DNA from: DASTHS01 sp035718085
GTDB lineage: Bacteria; Actinomycetota; Acidimicrobiia; Acidimicrobiales; Palsa-688
Direction: 5' to 3'
Assembly (NCBI GenBank): GCA_035718085.1
Contig: DASTHS010000122.1
Span: 1-9,044, forward strand
DNA length: 9,044 nucleotides
The position numbers were made by a program, and so were the translations under genes. The notes beneath the pieces were generated by a model. That model was not told the DNA's origin. It did not search any database and saw nothing but the letters and a program-made list of their open reading frames with translations. Positions 1 through 4,684 of this stretch are shown in pieces. How positions within the stretch are numbered: position 1 is the stretch's first letter; each line of letters opens with the position of its first letter.

Positions 1-134
1 TGGAGGCGGATCACCCGACCCATCTTGTAGGCAGGCAGCTGGCCCTCGTCGATGAACCGGTAGAGCGTGCGCAGGGTCACGCCGAGCTGTTCGCAGGCGT
101 CCTTGGTCCCGAGCCAGCGGATCGTCTCGGCCAT
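1..134 (-). CDS. Excisionase-type helix-turn-helix DNA-binding protein (N-terminal part, cut by window edge)
   Basis: Reading the minus strand from ATG at 134, the first 44 residues are visible and the gene continues beyond position 1. The sequence opens with MAETIRWLGTKDACEQLGVT, followed by TLYRFIDEGQLPAYKMGR. This is the pattern of the HTH_17/excisionase (MerR-like winged helix) family: a WLG-T-K-A start, a helix-turn-helix with LG at 17-18, a recognition helix around TLYRFI (23-28), and a wing around LPAYKMGRVIRL (33-44). Family members are usually 60-75 residues, so about a third is missing. It should bind DNA as a small regulator or accessory architectural factor; the target is unknown. 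A TAGGGT box lies exactly 6 nt before the ATG, which suggests leaderless transcription. The gene is divergent from the cpaB-like gene. It is too short and incomplete to say whether it is related to BldC. Confidence 0.85.
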   Translation of the reverse strand, partial: MAETIRWLGTKDACEQLGVTLRTLYRFIDEGQLPAYKMGRVIRL

Positions 135-140
135 GGCCGC

Positions 141-146
141 ACCCTA
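141..146 (-). promoter_or_regulatory. -10 box (TAGGGT) of the HTH gene, leaderless arrangement
   Basis: On the minus strand TAGGGT is followed by six bases (GCGGCC) and then the ATG at 134. In actinobacteria a TANNNT box six or seven bases before an ATG or GTG usually marks a transcript that begins at the start codon. No convincing -35 is visible 16-18 bases upstream. The AGGG inside the same box could instead act as a ribosome binding site, so the two readings compete. Confidence 0.45.
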
Positions 147-157
147 CATCGGCGCCG

Positions 158-186
158 TTGCCAACTGCGTGCTCTTTCGGTACCTT
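158..186 (+). promoter_or_regulatory. Sigma70-like promoter of the cpaB-cpaE pair
   Basis: TTGCCA (158-163) matches the -35 consensus in five of six positions. It is separated by 17 bases from TACCTT (181-186), which keeps the T, A and final T of a -10 box. Transcription would begin near 193, well ahead of the proposed start at 290. This would rule out the in-frame TTG at 158 as a start, because that codon lies inside the promoter. Confidence 0.45.
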
Positions 187-236
187 TCATCACTGGAGCA
201 TTTCGGGCAGGTCGACACGAGGGGAGACAGCTGGCA

Positions 237-293
237 GTGGCTGCGAGCCGGCAGGGCGAGTGGCGGCGGGCCAGCCGTGCGGGGCGGCCGTGA
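237..293 (+). CDS. Possible 18-codon leader ORF before the cpaB-like gene
   Basis: GTG at 237 follows a strong purine run (GAGGGGAG, ending at 226), the best Shine-Dalgarno-like sequence in this leader. The frame encodes 18 residues beginning MAASRQGEW and ends with TGA at 291-293. That stop overlaps the GTG at 290, the proposed start of the cpaB-like gene, in a GTGA arrangement typical of translational coupling. The peptide has no recognisable family and could be chance in GC-rich DNA. What favours it is the pairing of the best ribosome binding site with an exact stop/start overlap. Confidence 0.25.
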   Translation: MAASRQGEWRRASRAGRP

Positions 294-1135
294 CCACGGT
301 CGGGCCCGAGGTGGCCACGGATCGGCGACCCACCGGCGCCGGCGGCCGCGCGACGAGCGCAGGGCGCGTCGGGCGGCGCCGACGAGCGCCTTCCGGCCGG
401 GCGGTGGCCGGCGCGTTCCTGGTGGCCGCGGCCATGGTGGCGGTGGTGGCCGCCTGGCTGTCGGCGGGGGCGCCGGCGACCACCGCCTACGTGGTCGCCG
501 CCCGCGACCTGCCCCCCGGCGCCCGCCTGGAACCGGAAGACCTGACGACCGAGGCGCTGTCACTGCCGGCCGGGGGCCTCGGCGGCCTCGCGTATCGCTC
601 GCCGACGGGTCTCCTCGGGCGGGTGCTCGCCGCCCCGCTGCGCGCCGGCGCGCTGGTGCAGGCCGGCGACGTGGCCGTCGGGGGCGGGGCCGACGGCCTG
701 CGGCCGGTGGTCGCCTCCGTGCCGAGCGGCGACGCCACCGTGCTGTCGGTCGGCGACCCGGTCGACGTCCTCGTGACCACCGGTGACGGGGCCGCCGCCC
801 AGACCGACGTGGTGGTCACCGGCGCCCGGGTGCTCGCCCTCGACCGGGGTGCAAGCGGCCTGGCCGCCACCGACGCCACCGTCGAGGTCACCCTGGGCGT
901 CTCTTCCCTGACCCAGGTCACCGCCGTCGTGCACGCGGCCCGCACCGGCGCCGTGTCGGTGGTCGTCGGCGCCCCCGGCGACCGGACCTCGTCGGCCGGG
1001 GGCGCCGCGCCGGGCGCAGGCACCGGCTCCGCCGGAGCTGGCGGCAGCGGCGACGCAGGCGCCGGTTCCGGCGCCAGCGGCACCGGCACCGGCACCGGCA
1101 CCGGCCCTGGAGGCAGTGCGGGGGGCGGAGGATGA
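290..1135 (+). CDS. SAF-domain protein, CpaB/RcpC-like (Flp pilus assembly family)
   Basis: The protein has 281 residues from GTG 290. A basic N-terminus (RVGRRRR, 26-32) leads into one membrane segment at about 37-59. A SAF domain at about 67-130 has the signature YVVAARDLPPGARLEPEDL, and a second beta-rich region at about 137-228 resembles the RcpC/CpaB domain. A 48-residue tail of Gly, Ser, Ala and Thr closes the protein and includes GTGTGTGT. CpaB proteins sit in the envelope and help assemble Flp/Tad pili; here the bulk would be outside the membrane. The start is uncertain: GTG 290 follows a GGGG run and overlaps a leader ORF stop, while GTG 260 (ten residues longer) follows AGGG. The stop overlaps the next ATG (ATGA), so the two genes are translationally coupled. 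Family assignment rests on the SAF motif and the neighbour. Confidence 0.75.
   Translation: MTTVGPEVATDRRPTGAGGRATSAGRVGRRRRAPSGRAVAGAFLVAAAMVAVVAAWLSAGAPATTAYVVAARDLPPGARLEPEDLTTEALSLPAGGLGGLAYRSPTGLLGRVLAAPLRAGALVQAGDVAVGGGADGLRPVVASVPSGDATVLSVGDPVDVLVTTGDGAAAQTDVVVTGARVLALDRGASGLAATDATVEVTLGVSSLTQVTAVVHAARTGAVSVVVGAPGDRTSSAGGAAPGAGTGSAGAGGSGDAGAGSGASGTGTGTGTGPGGSAGGGG
1079..1102 (+). repeat. Hexanucleotide microsatellite (GGCACC)x4
   Basis: Four exact copies of GGCACC lie in the last part of the cpaB-like gene and encode a Gly-Thr run. Because the unit is six bases, a change in copy number would lengthen or shorten the flexible tail without breaking the frame. Confidence 0.8.
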
Positions 1136-2442
1136 CCGGCGAACGGTGGGTGCTGCTCGGGTTCGCCCGGCCGCGGGTGGCCTGGTTCGCCGAGGTGGCC
1201 CGCATGGCCACCACTGGCGTGCTCGGCGCCGAGTTCGTCAAGTGCCTCTCCGCCGACGACGCCCGCACCCGCCTGGCATCGGGCCGACCGCACTCGGCGC
1301 TGCTGGTCGACGTCGGCGCCCCGGGCTTCGACCGCGACCTGGTGGCCGCCGCCGCCACCGCCGGCACCGCCGTCCTGGCCGTGTCCGACGGCCGCCCGCT
1401 GCGCTGGTCACCCGCCGACCTCGGCGTGGCGGCGGTGCTGGCGCCCGACTTCGACGCCGCGACCCTCCTCGACGCCCTGCAGGCGGCCGCCCGACCCGTC
1501 GCCCGCGCCACCCTGCTGCCCCCGCTGGTCGACGACGCCGAACCGCTGCGCTGGCAGGGTCGGCTGGTGGCGGTGTGCGGCACCGGGGGGGCCGGAGCGT
1601 CGACCGTTGCGATCGCCCTGGCGCAGGCGGCCGCCGCCGACGTGCGCCACGGCGGCAGCGTGGTGCTCGCCGACCTTGCCCGCCGAGCCGACCAAGGCGT
1701 GCTGCACGACGCACCCGACGTCGGTCCGGGCCTGCAGGAGCTGGCCGAGGCCCACCGACTGGGCCGCCCCGGCCCGGGCGTGGTGCGGGCAATGACCTTC
1801 GAAGTGCCCGAGCGCAGCTACCGGTTGCTGCTCGGCCTCCGTCGGCCGGCGGCGTGGTCGACGCTGCGCCCACGGGCCGCGGACGCCGCCCTCGAGGGCG
1901 TGCGCCAGGCCTTCCAGGTCACCGTGGCCCAGGTCGACGCCGACGTCGAGGGTGAGGCAGACGGCGGGTCGATCGACGTCGAGGAACGCAACCACCTGGC
2001 GCGCCAGGTGGTCACCACCGCCGACGCCGTGGTGGTCGTGGGCAGGCCGGGGCTGTCGGGCACCGCCGCGCTCGGTCGGCTGCTCGACGACCTCGTGGCG
2101 GCCAAGGTCGACCCGGACCGGGTCGTGCCGGTGATCGTGCGCGCCCCCCGCTCACCACGCGCCCGCGCCGAGCTGGCCCGGGCCCTCGCAGTGGCATCGC
2201 CCGGCGCCAGCGCCGCCTCGTCGGGCGCCGGCGCCGGCGTGCGCCCTCCGGTCTGGGTCCCTGATCGCGACCCCGAAGCCGACCTCCGCGACGGCGCGCC
2301 GCTGCACGCACAGCTGGTGCGCCCCCTCGCGAGGGCGGTCGACGCTGTGCTCGACGCGCACGGCGACGCTCCCCCGCCGGCCCCCACGCCCGAGCGCGTC
2401 GCTCCCGGCAGCCTCGGCACCTGGGCCGGCGACCCCGCCTGA
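1132..2442 (+). CDS. CpaE/TadZ-like MinD/ParA-family ATPase with degenerate Walker A
   Basis: The protein has 436 residues. Residues 1-125 look like a receiver-type N-terminal domain (LLVDVG at 57-62, VLAVSDG at 81-87), as in CpaE/TadZ. The MinD/ParA domain follows: a P-loop at 150-158 reads GTGGAGAST, then SVVLADLARRADQGVL (176-191) in the place of the switch region, and VTVAQVDADVEGE (263-275). VEERNHLARQVVTTADAVVVV at 283-303 and VPVIVRAPRSPRARAEL at 332-348 complete the fold. The usual deviant Walker A is KGGxGKT/S; both lysines are replaced here (T and A), as in some TadZ proteins, so ATP hydrolysis may be weak or absent. CpaE/TadZ proteins localise Flp/Tad pilus machinery to a pole or focus. 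The start is the ATG overlapping the upstream stop, after a strong GGGGGGCGGAGG. A Pro-rich tail ends the protein. Confidence 0.8.
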   Translation: MTGERWVLLGFARPRVAWFAEVARMATTGVLGAEFVKCLSADDARTRLASGRPHSALLVDVGAPGFDRDLVAAAATAGTAVLAVSDGRPLRWSPADLGVAAVLAPDFDAATLLDALQAAARPVARATLLPPLVDDAEPLRWQGRLVAVCGTGGAGASTVAIALAQAAAADVRHGGSVVLADLARRADQGVLHDAPDVGPGLQELAEAHRLGRPGPGVVRAMTFEVPERSYRLLLGLRRPAAWSTLRPRAADAALEGVRQAFQVTVAQVDADVEGEADGGSIDVEERNHLARQVVTTADAVVVVGRPGLSGTAALGRLLDDLVAAKVDPDRVVPVIVRAPRSPRARAELARALAVASPGASAASSGAGAGVRPPVWVPDRDPEADLRDGAPLHAQLVRPLARAVDAVLDAHGDAPPPAPTPERVAPGSLGTWAGDPA

Positions 2443-2528
2443 CCCACCGGCCGTCGGGCCTACGCGCCCCTGGGGCAACCACCTCCGACTCCACCACGTT
2501 CGGCCCGAGCCCCGGTGCGGATCGCCAA

Positions 2529-2545
2529 CCGGCGCCGGGCGCCGG
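2529..2545. repeat. Perfect GC palindrome (8-bp arms, 1-bp centre)
   Basis: CCGGCGCC, a central G, and GGCGCCGG form a perfect inverted repeat 87 bases after the cpaE-like stop. As RNA it would fold to about a seven-pair stem with a three-base loop. It may contribute to transcription ending, but there is no T-run and such palindromes arise easily at this GC content. Confidence 0.4.
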
Positions 2546-2574
2546 GGGCACCGGGCCGGCAGGCCGGCGGCACC

Positions 2575-2678
2575 AGGAGTGACTCACATCGTCGGCGCCC
2601 CACCGCCCGTCGTGAGTCAGGCCCTCAGGAGCCACTCACAACGTCGCCGCGGGGCTGGCCGTTGTGAGTTGCGCACCG
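2575..2678. repeat. Two tandem ~52-bp units, each able to form an ACTCAC/GTGAGT hairpin
   Basis: The opening 23 bases of unit 1 (2575-2597) and unit 2 (2627-2649) match at 19 positions, offset by exactly 52 bases; both begin AGGAG and contain ACTCAC and CGTCG. In unit 1, TGACTCAC (2580-2587) pairs with GTGAGTCA (2612-2619). In unit 2, ACTCACAACG (2634-2643) pairs perfectly with CGTTGTGAGT (2660-2669) around a 16-base loop. The ACTCAC word therefore occurs four times in alternating orientation within 90 bases. The role is unknown: a bidirectional terminator or mRNA-stabilising hairpin between convergent genes, a REP-like element, or a binding site for a dimeric protein would all fit. Confidence 0.7.
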
Positions 2679-2720
2679 CCCCTCGGGCGCCCGGGATGGG
2701 GAACGCCCGACCGACCCGAG

Positions 2721-2759
2721 CCCCCCGACGGCGCCCCCCGACAGCGCCCCCCGACCCGC
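2721..2759. repeat. Three tandem copies of a 13-bp unit (CCCCCCGACnGCG)
   Basis: The units lie at 2721-2733, 2734-2746 and 2747-2759. The first two differ at one base and the third diverges only at its end. They sit between the hairpin units and the 10-bp repeat block. No function is evident; slippage expansion is the simplest explanation. Confidence 0.6.
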
Positions 2760-2781
2760 GCCGGGCCGCCCCGACCGACCA

Positions 2782-2821
2782 GAGCCGACCCGAGCCGACC
2801 CGAGCCGCCCAGAGCCGCCAC
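2782..2821. repeat. Four tandem copies of a 10-bp unit (GAGCCGACCC)
   Basis: Copies one and two are identical. Copies three and four (GAGCCGCCCA and GAGCCGCCAC) carry two and three changes. The block ends 13 bases from the nucS stop codon, so it lies in the nucS 3' untranslated region and could vary in length between strains. Confidence 0.65.
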
Positions 2822-2834
2822 GGCCGCCCGCCGC

Positions 2835-3494
2835 TCAGAACAGGGTCAGTCGCCCAGGGTCGAGGCCCCGCAGCTCGTCGTAGTCGACCTCCACGCAGGC
2901 GATGCCACGAGCCGAGGCCAGCACGGCGGCCTGCGGCTTGATGCGCTGAGCGGCGAAGATCCCCCGCACCGGGCGGAGGGTGCCGTCCCGGTCGAGGCGC
3001 TCGAGGTAGCGGGTCAGCTGCTCGACGCCGTCGATCTCGCCCCGCCGCTTGACCTCGACGGCCACGGCGCGCCCGTCGGCGTCGCGGCAGAGGAGGTCGA
3101 CGGGACCGATGTCGGTGGGGTACTCGCGCCGCACCAGCGCCAGGCCGGTCTCGAGGGCTTCGGGCGTGGCGGCGAGGAGGGCCTGGAGGTGCGCCTCCAC
3201 GCCGTCCTTCTGCAGCCCGGGCTCCGCCCCGAGGTCGTGGTCGACGTCGGCGTGGACGGCGTCGATGGTGATCGTCAGGGTCTCGCCCTTGGGGTTGGTG
3301 ACCACCCACCGGTCGGCGGACTCGGCGAGGGTGCAGGGGCAGGTCATCCAGTTGAGCGGCTTGTAGGCGCGGTCGTCACTGTGGATGCTCACGGACCCGT
3401 CGGCCTTCACCATGAGCAACCGGGTGGCCCGCGGCAGGTGGGCGGTGAGGCGGCCCGCGTAGTCGACGGTGCAGGTGGCGATCACCAGGCGCAT
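2835..3494 (-). CDS. nucS: Mismatch-specific endonuclease NucS (EndoMS)
   Basis: The 219-residue protein matches actinobacterial NucS along its full length. The N-terminal DNA-binding/dimerisation half carries DRAYKPLNWM at 41-50. The C-terminal nuclease half has the PD-(D/E)xK core: GPVDLLCRD at 130-138 with Asp133, then AVEVKRRGEIDGVEQLTRYL at 145-164 with Glu147 and Lys149. The protein ends in RLTLF, the type of C-terminal tail that docks NucS on the beta sliding clamp. NucS cuts both strands at G-T, G-G and T-T mismatches and supplies the non-canonical mismatch repair of actinobacteria lacking MutS/MutL. The ATG at 3494 is the natural start, although no strong ribosome binding site is visible. 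It lies 42 bases downstream of the universal stress gene on the same strand, so co-transcription is likely. All catalytic residues are present. Confidence 0.97.
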   Translation of the reverse strand: MRLVIATCTVDYAGRLTAHLPRATRLLMVKADGSVSIHSDDRAYKPLNWMTCPCTLAESADRWVVTNPKGETLTITIDAVHADVDHDLGAEPGLQKDGVEAHLQALLAATPEALETGLALVRREYPTDIGPVDLLCRDADGRAVAVEVKRRGEIDGVEQLTRYLERLDRDGTLRPVRGIFAAQRIKPQAAVLASARGIACVEVDYDELRGLDPGRLTLF

Positions 3495-3536
3495 GGCCCG
3501 AGATGCTGGCAGACGCGCACGTCGCCCGGTGAGGGC

Positions 3537-3998
3537 TCAGCCGTCGAGGGCGGCGTCGGTCTTGACGATCAGCACGTCGCACACGGCGTGGTGGGCCACC
3601 CGGTTGGGCACCGAGCCGAGCAGGAACCGACGGGCCCCCGCCATCCCCTGGCTGCCCACCACGATGGCGTCGGCGTGGAGCCGCTCGGCCACGTCGAGCA
3701 GCGCATCCTCGGGGGCCACGTCCACTGCGACGGTGCGCACCTCGCCGACACCGGCGCGCTCGGCGACTTCCTTGGCGCCGTCGAGCACGAGCTGGGCGGC
3801 AGCGTCGGGGGTCACGGCCCACGCCACGTCGTCGGGCGCCTGGGTGCGCTGGGCGGTGACCTCGTCACCCGGAGCAGGCCGGTACGCCGAGACCACGACC
3901 AGCTTCGCTCCGGCGCAGGCGGCGAGGTCGGCCGCCCGGGCCACCGCCAGCGTCGCCGTCTTCGACCCGTCGGTGCCCACGACGATCGTGCGGTACAT
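3537..3998 (-). CDS. Universal stress protein, UspA family, ATP-binding type
   Basis: The 153-residue protein is a single UspA domain. The N-terminal strand reads MYRTIVVGTDGS. The C-terminal half has HADAIVVGSQGMAGARRFLL and then GSVPNRVAHHAVCDVLIVK. The ATP-binding motif G-x2-G-x9-G-S is intact (Gly115, Gly118, Gly128, Ser129), so this should be a nucleotide-binding USP. Such proteins accumulate under starvation, hypoxia or other stress; the specific partner is unknown. I chose ATG 3998 over an in-frame TTG at 4025 because the conserved strand starts at this Met and a TACTGT box sits seven bases before it. The gene is divergent from bldD across 97 bp and lies upstream of nucS, suggesting a usp-nucS transcript. 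Confidence 0.93.
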   Translation of the reverse strand: MYRTIVVGTDGSKTATLAVARAADLAACAGAKLVVVSAYRPAPGDEVTAQRTQAPDDVAWAVTPDAAAQLVLDGAKEVAERAGVGEVRTVAVDVAPEDALLDVAERLHADAIVVGSQGMAGARRFLLGSVPNRVAHHAVCDVLIVKTDAALDG

Positions 3999-4006
3999 GG
4001 GCGCGC

Positions 4007-4012
4007 ACAGTA
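4007..4012 (-). promoter_or_regulatory. -10 box (TACTGT) of the universal stress gene, leaderless arrangement
   Basis: On the minus strand TACTGT is followed by seven bases (GCGCGCC) and the ATG at 3998. It fits TANNNT and leaves essentially no room for a ribosome binding site, so the mRNA probably starts at or one base before the ATG. No good -35 is visible at the usual distance. Confidence 0.5.
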
Positions 4013-4025
4013 GCCAAGGTGACAA

Positions 4026-4040
4026 GGGGGCGAATCCCCC
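4026..4040. repeat. Short inverted repeat GGGGG-5-CCCCC between divergent promoters
   Basis: GGGGG (4026-4030) and CCCCC (4036-4040) flank CGAAT. The repeat lies midway between the usp -10 box and the bldD -35 box, a suitable place for a shared operator, but the arms are only five bases long. Confidence 0.35.
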
Positions 4041-4052
4041 GATCGGCCACGA

Positions 4053-4062
4053 AACCCGGGTT
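4053..4062. promoter_or_regulatory. Perfect 10-bp palindrome (AACCCGGGTT) overlapping the bldD -35: candidate operator
   Basis: The palindrome shares its last two bases with the TTGACC -35 box of bldD, so a bound protein would block or position RNA polymerase. Just after it, 4062-4069 (TGACCCTG) matches the left half of the Streptomyces BldD consensus as I remember it (TNACNC(A/T)G), but the right half is poor. Autoregulation is known for Streptomyces BldD; here it is only a suggestion. Confidence 0.35.
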
Positions 4063-4088
4063 GACCCTGCAGCGCCGACACCTAGAGT
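4061..4088 (+). promoter_or_regulatory. bldD promoter: TTGACC, 16-bp spacer, TAGAGT
   Basis: TTGACC (4061-4066) matches the -35 consensus in five of six positions. TAGAGT (4083-4088) is a TANNNT -10 box, and the 16-base spacer is acceptable. Seven bases separate it from GTG 4096, so transcription would begin at or next to that GTG. It is the clearest promoter in the window. Confidence 0.7.
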
Positions 4089-4095
4089 CGCCGAC

Positions 4096-4656
4096 GTGGG
4101 CGACGCAGGGGAAGCGATGGCTGCGGAAGACCTGAGGGCTGCGGGCGGCCCCGCAGGCGACGAGGTGTCGCCGGCCTATGCCGCCCAGGTCGGCGAGCGG
4201 CTCCGGGCGGTCCGCCGCCAGCAGCGCCTGTCGCTGCAGGCGGTGGAGGCCCGCACCGCGCGCGAGTTCCGGGCGTCCGCGCTCGGCGCCTACGAGCGTG
4301 GCGAGCGGGTGATCTCCGTGCCGAGGTTGCAGCGCCTGGCCGCCTTCTACCGGGTGCCGGTCGACCAGCTGCTGCCGCCGGCGCCGGGCAGCCCCGCCCC
4401 CCGACTGCCCGAGGACGCCGACGGGCTGTCCCGGCCCGGCAAGGTGCGCATCGACCTGGTGGCACTGGAGGGCATCCAGGGTCCCGAGCGGGCGCTGGTC
4501 GGCCGCTTCGTCGAGCTGATCCAGCTGCAGCGCCAAGACTTCAACGGCCGGCTCATCACCGTGCGCGACGACGACCTGCGGGCGCTGGCCTGCCTGCTCG
4601 ACACCGCGCCCGAACACACCCGCACCCGTCTCGAGGAGCTCGGCCTGCGGGCCTGA
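4096..4656 (+). CDS. bldD: BldD-family transcriptional regulator with c-di-GMP-binding signature
   Basis: The protein has 186 residues from GTG 4096. Residues 27-93 form an XRE-type helix-turn-helix: YAAQVGERLRAVRRQQRLSL, then ALGAYERGERVISVPRLQRL and FYRVPVDQLLP, the BldD N-domain pattern. A Pro-rich linker (94-105) leads to the C-terminal domain. This holds RQD, eight residues, then RDDD (Arg146, Asp148, Arg157, Asp160), which is exactly the RxD-x8-RxxD signature through which Streptomyces BldD binds tetrameric c-di-GMP and dimerises. The family role is therefore c-di-GMP-dependent repression; targets here are unknown. Two starts compete: GTG 4096 has the leaderless promoter; ATG 4117 has a good AGGGG ribosome binding site. 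A third, GTG 4165, lacks both. The gene diverges from the universal stress gene, and hemW follows 28 bases later. Confidence 0.92.
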   Translation: MGDAGEAMAAEDLRAAGGPAGDEVSPAYAAQVGERLRAVRRQQRLSLQAVEARTAREFRASALGAYERGERVISVPRLQRLAAFYRVPVDQLLPPAPGSPAPRLPEDADGLSRPGKVRIDLVALEGIQGPERALVGRFVELIQLQRQDFNGRLITVRDDDLRALACLLDTAPEHTRTRLEELGLRA

Positions 4657-4672
4657 GGGCACCCGCGTCCGG

Positions 4673-4678
4673 TACAGC
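4673..4678 (+). promoter_or_regulatory. Weak -10-like box (TACAGC) before hemW
   Basis: TACAGC lies six bases before GTG 4685, the spacing of a leaderless start, but its last base is C rather than T. The GGGGG run touching the GTG is too close to serve as a normal ribosome binding site. HemW could alternatively be translated from the bldD transcript. Confidence 0.25.
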
Positions 4679-4684
4679 TGGGGG

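Larger units (their letters stand above)
2443..2834. other. 392-bp convergent intergenic region with no gene but several repeats
   Basis: This gap lies between the converging cpaE-like and nucS genes. I see no credible coding frame; the open frames crossing it are Arg/Pro/Ala-rich GC artefacts. It contains a GC palindrome at 2529-2545, two tandem hairpin units at 2575-2670, three 13-bp repeats at 2721-2759, and four 10-bp repeats at 2782-2821. No hairpin is followed by a T-run, so no ordinary intrinsic terminator is visible. Confidence 0.75.

Noticed and set aside
1..134. Identification of the small HTH gene as bldC
   Set aside because: Only 44 residues are visible, and they fit the general excisionase/HTH_17 pattern better than the specific BldC sequence.
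158..289. Start of the cpaB-like gene at TTG 158
   Set aside because: TTG 158 is itself the probable -35 box. The extra 44 residues precede the basic N-terminus and membrane segment and resemble no SAF protein.
2529..2545. Intrinsic terminator of the cpaE-like gene
   Set aside because: The palindrome has almost no loop and no following T-run, so it is listed only as a palindrome.
2575..2678. CRISPR array
   Set aside because: There are only two units, the similarity extends into the would-be spacer, each unit has an internal inverted repeat, and there are no cas genes.
2664..4013. A 449-codon open frame on the plus strand opposite nucS and usp
   Set aside because: It is the antisense of two well-recognised proteins. 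Its Gly/Val/His/Asp-rich sequence has no domain.
3999..4025. Longer universal stress protein from TTG 4025
   Set aside because: The added nine residues are not part of the UspA fold, and the region carries the TACTGT box and promoter.
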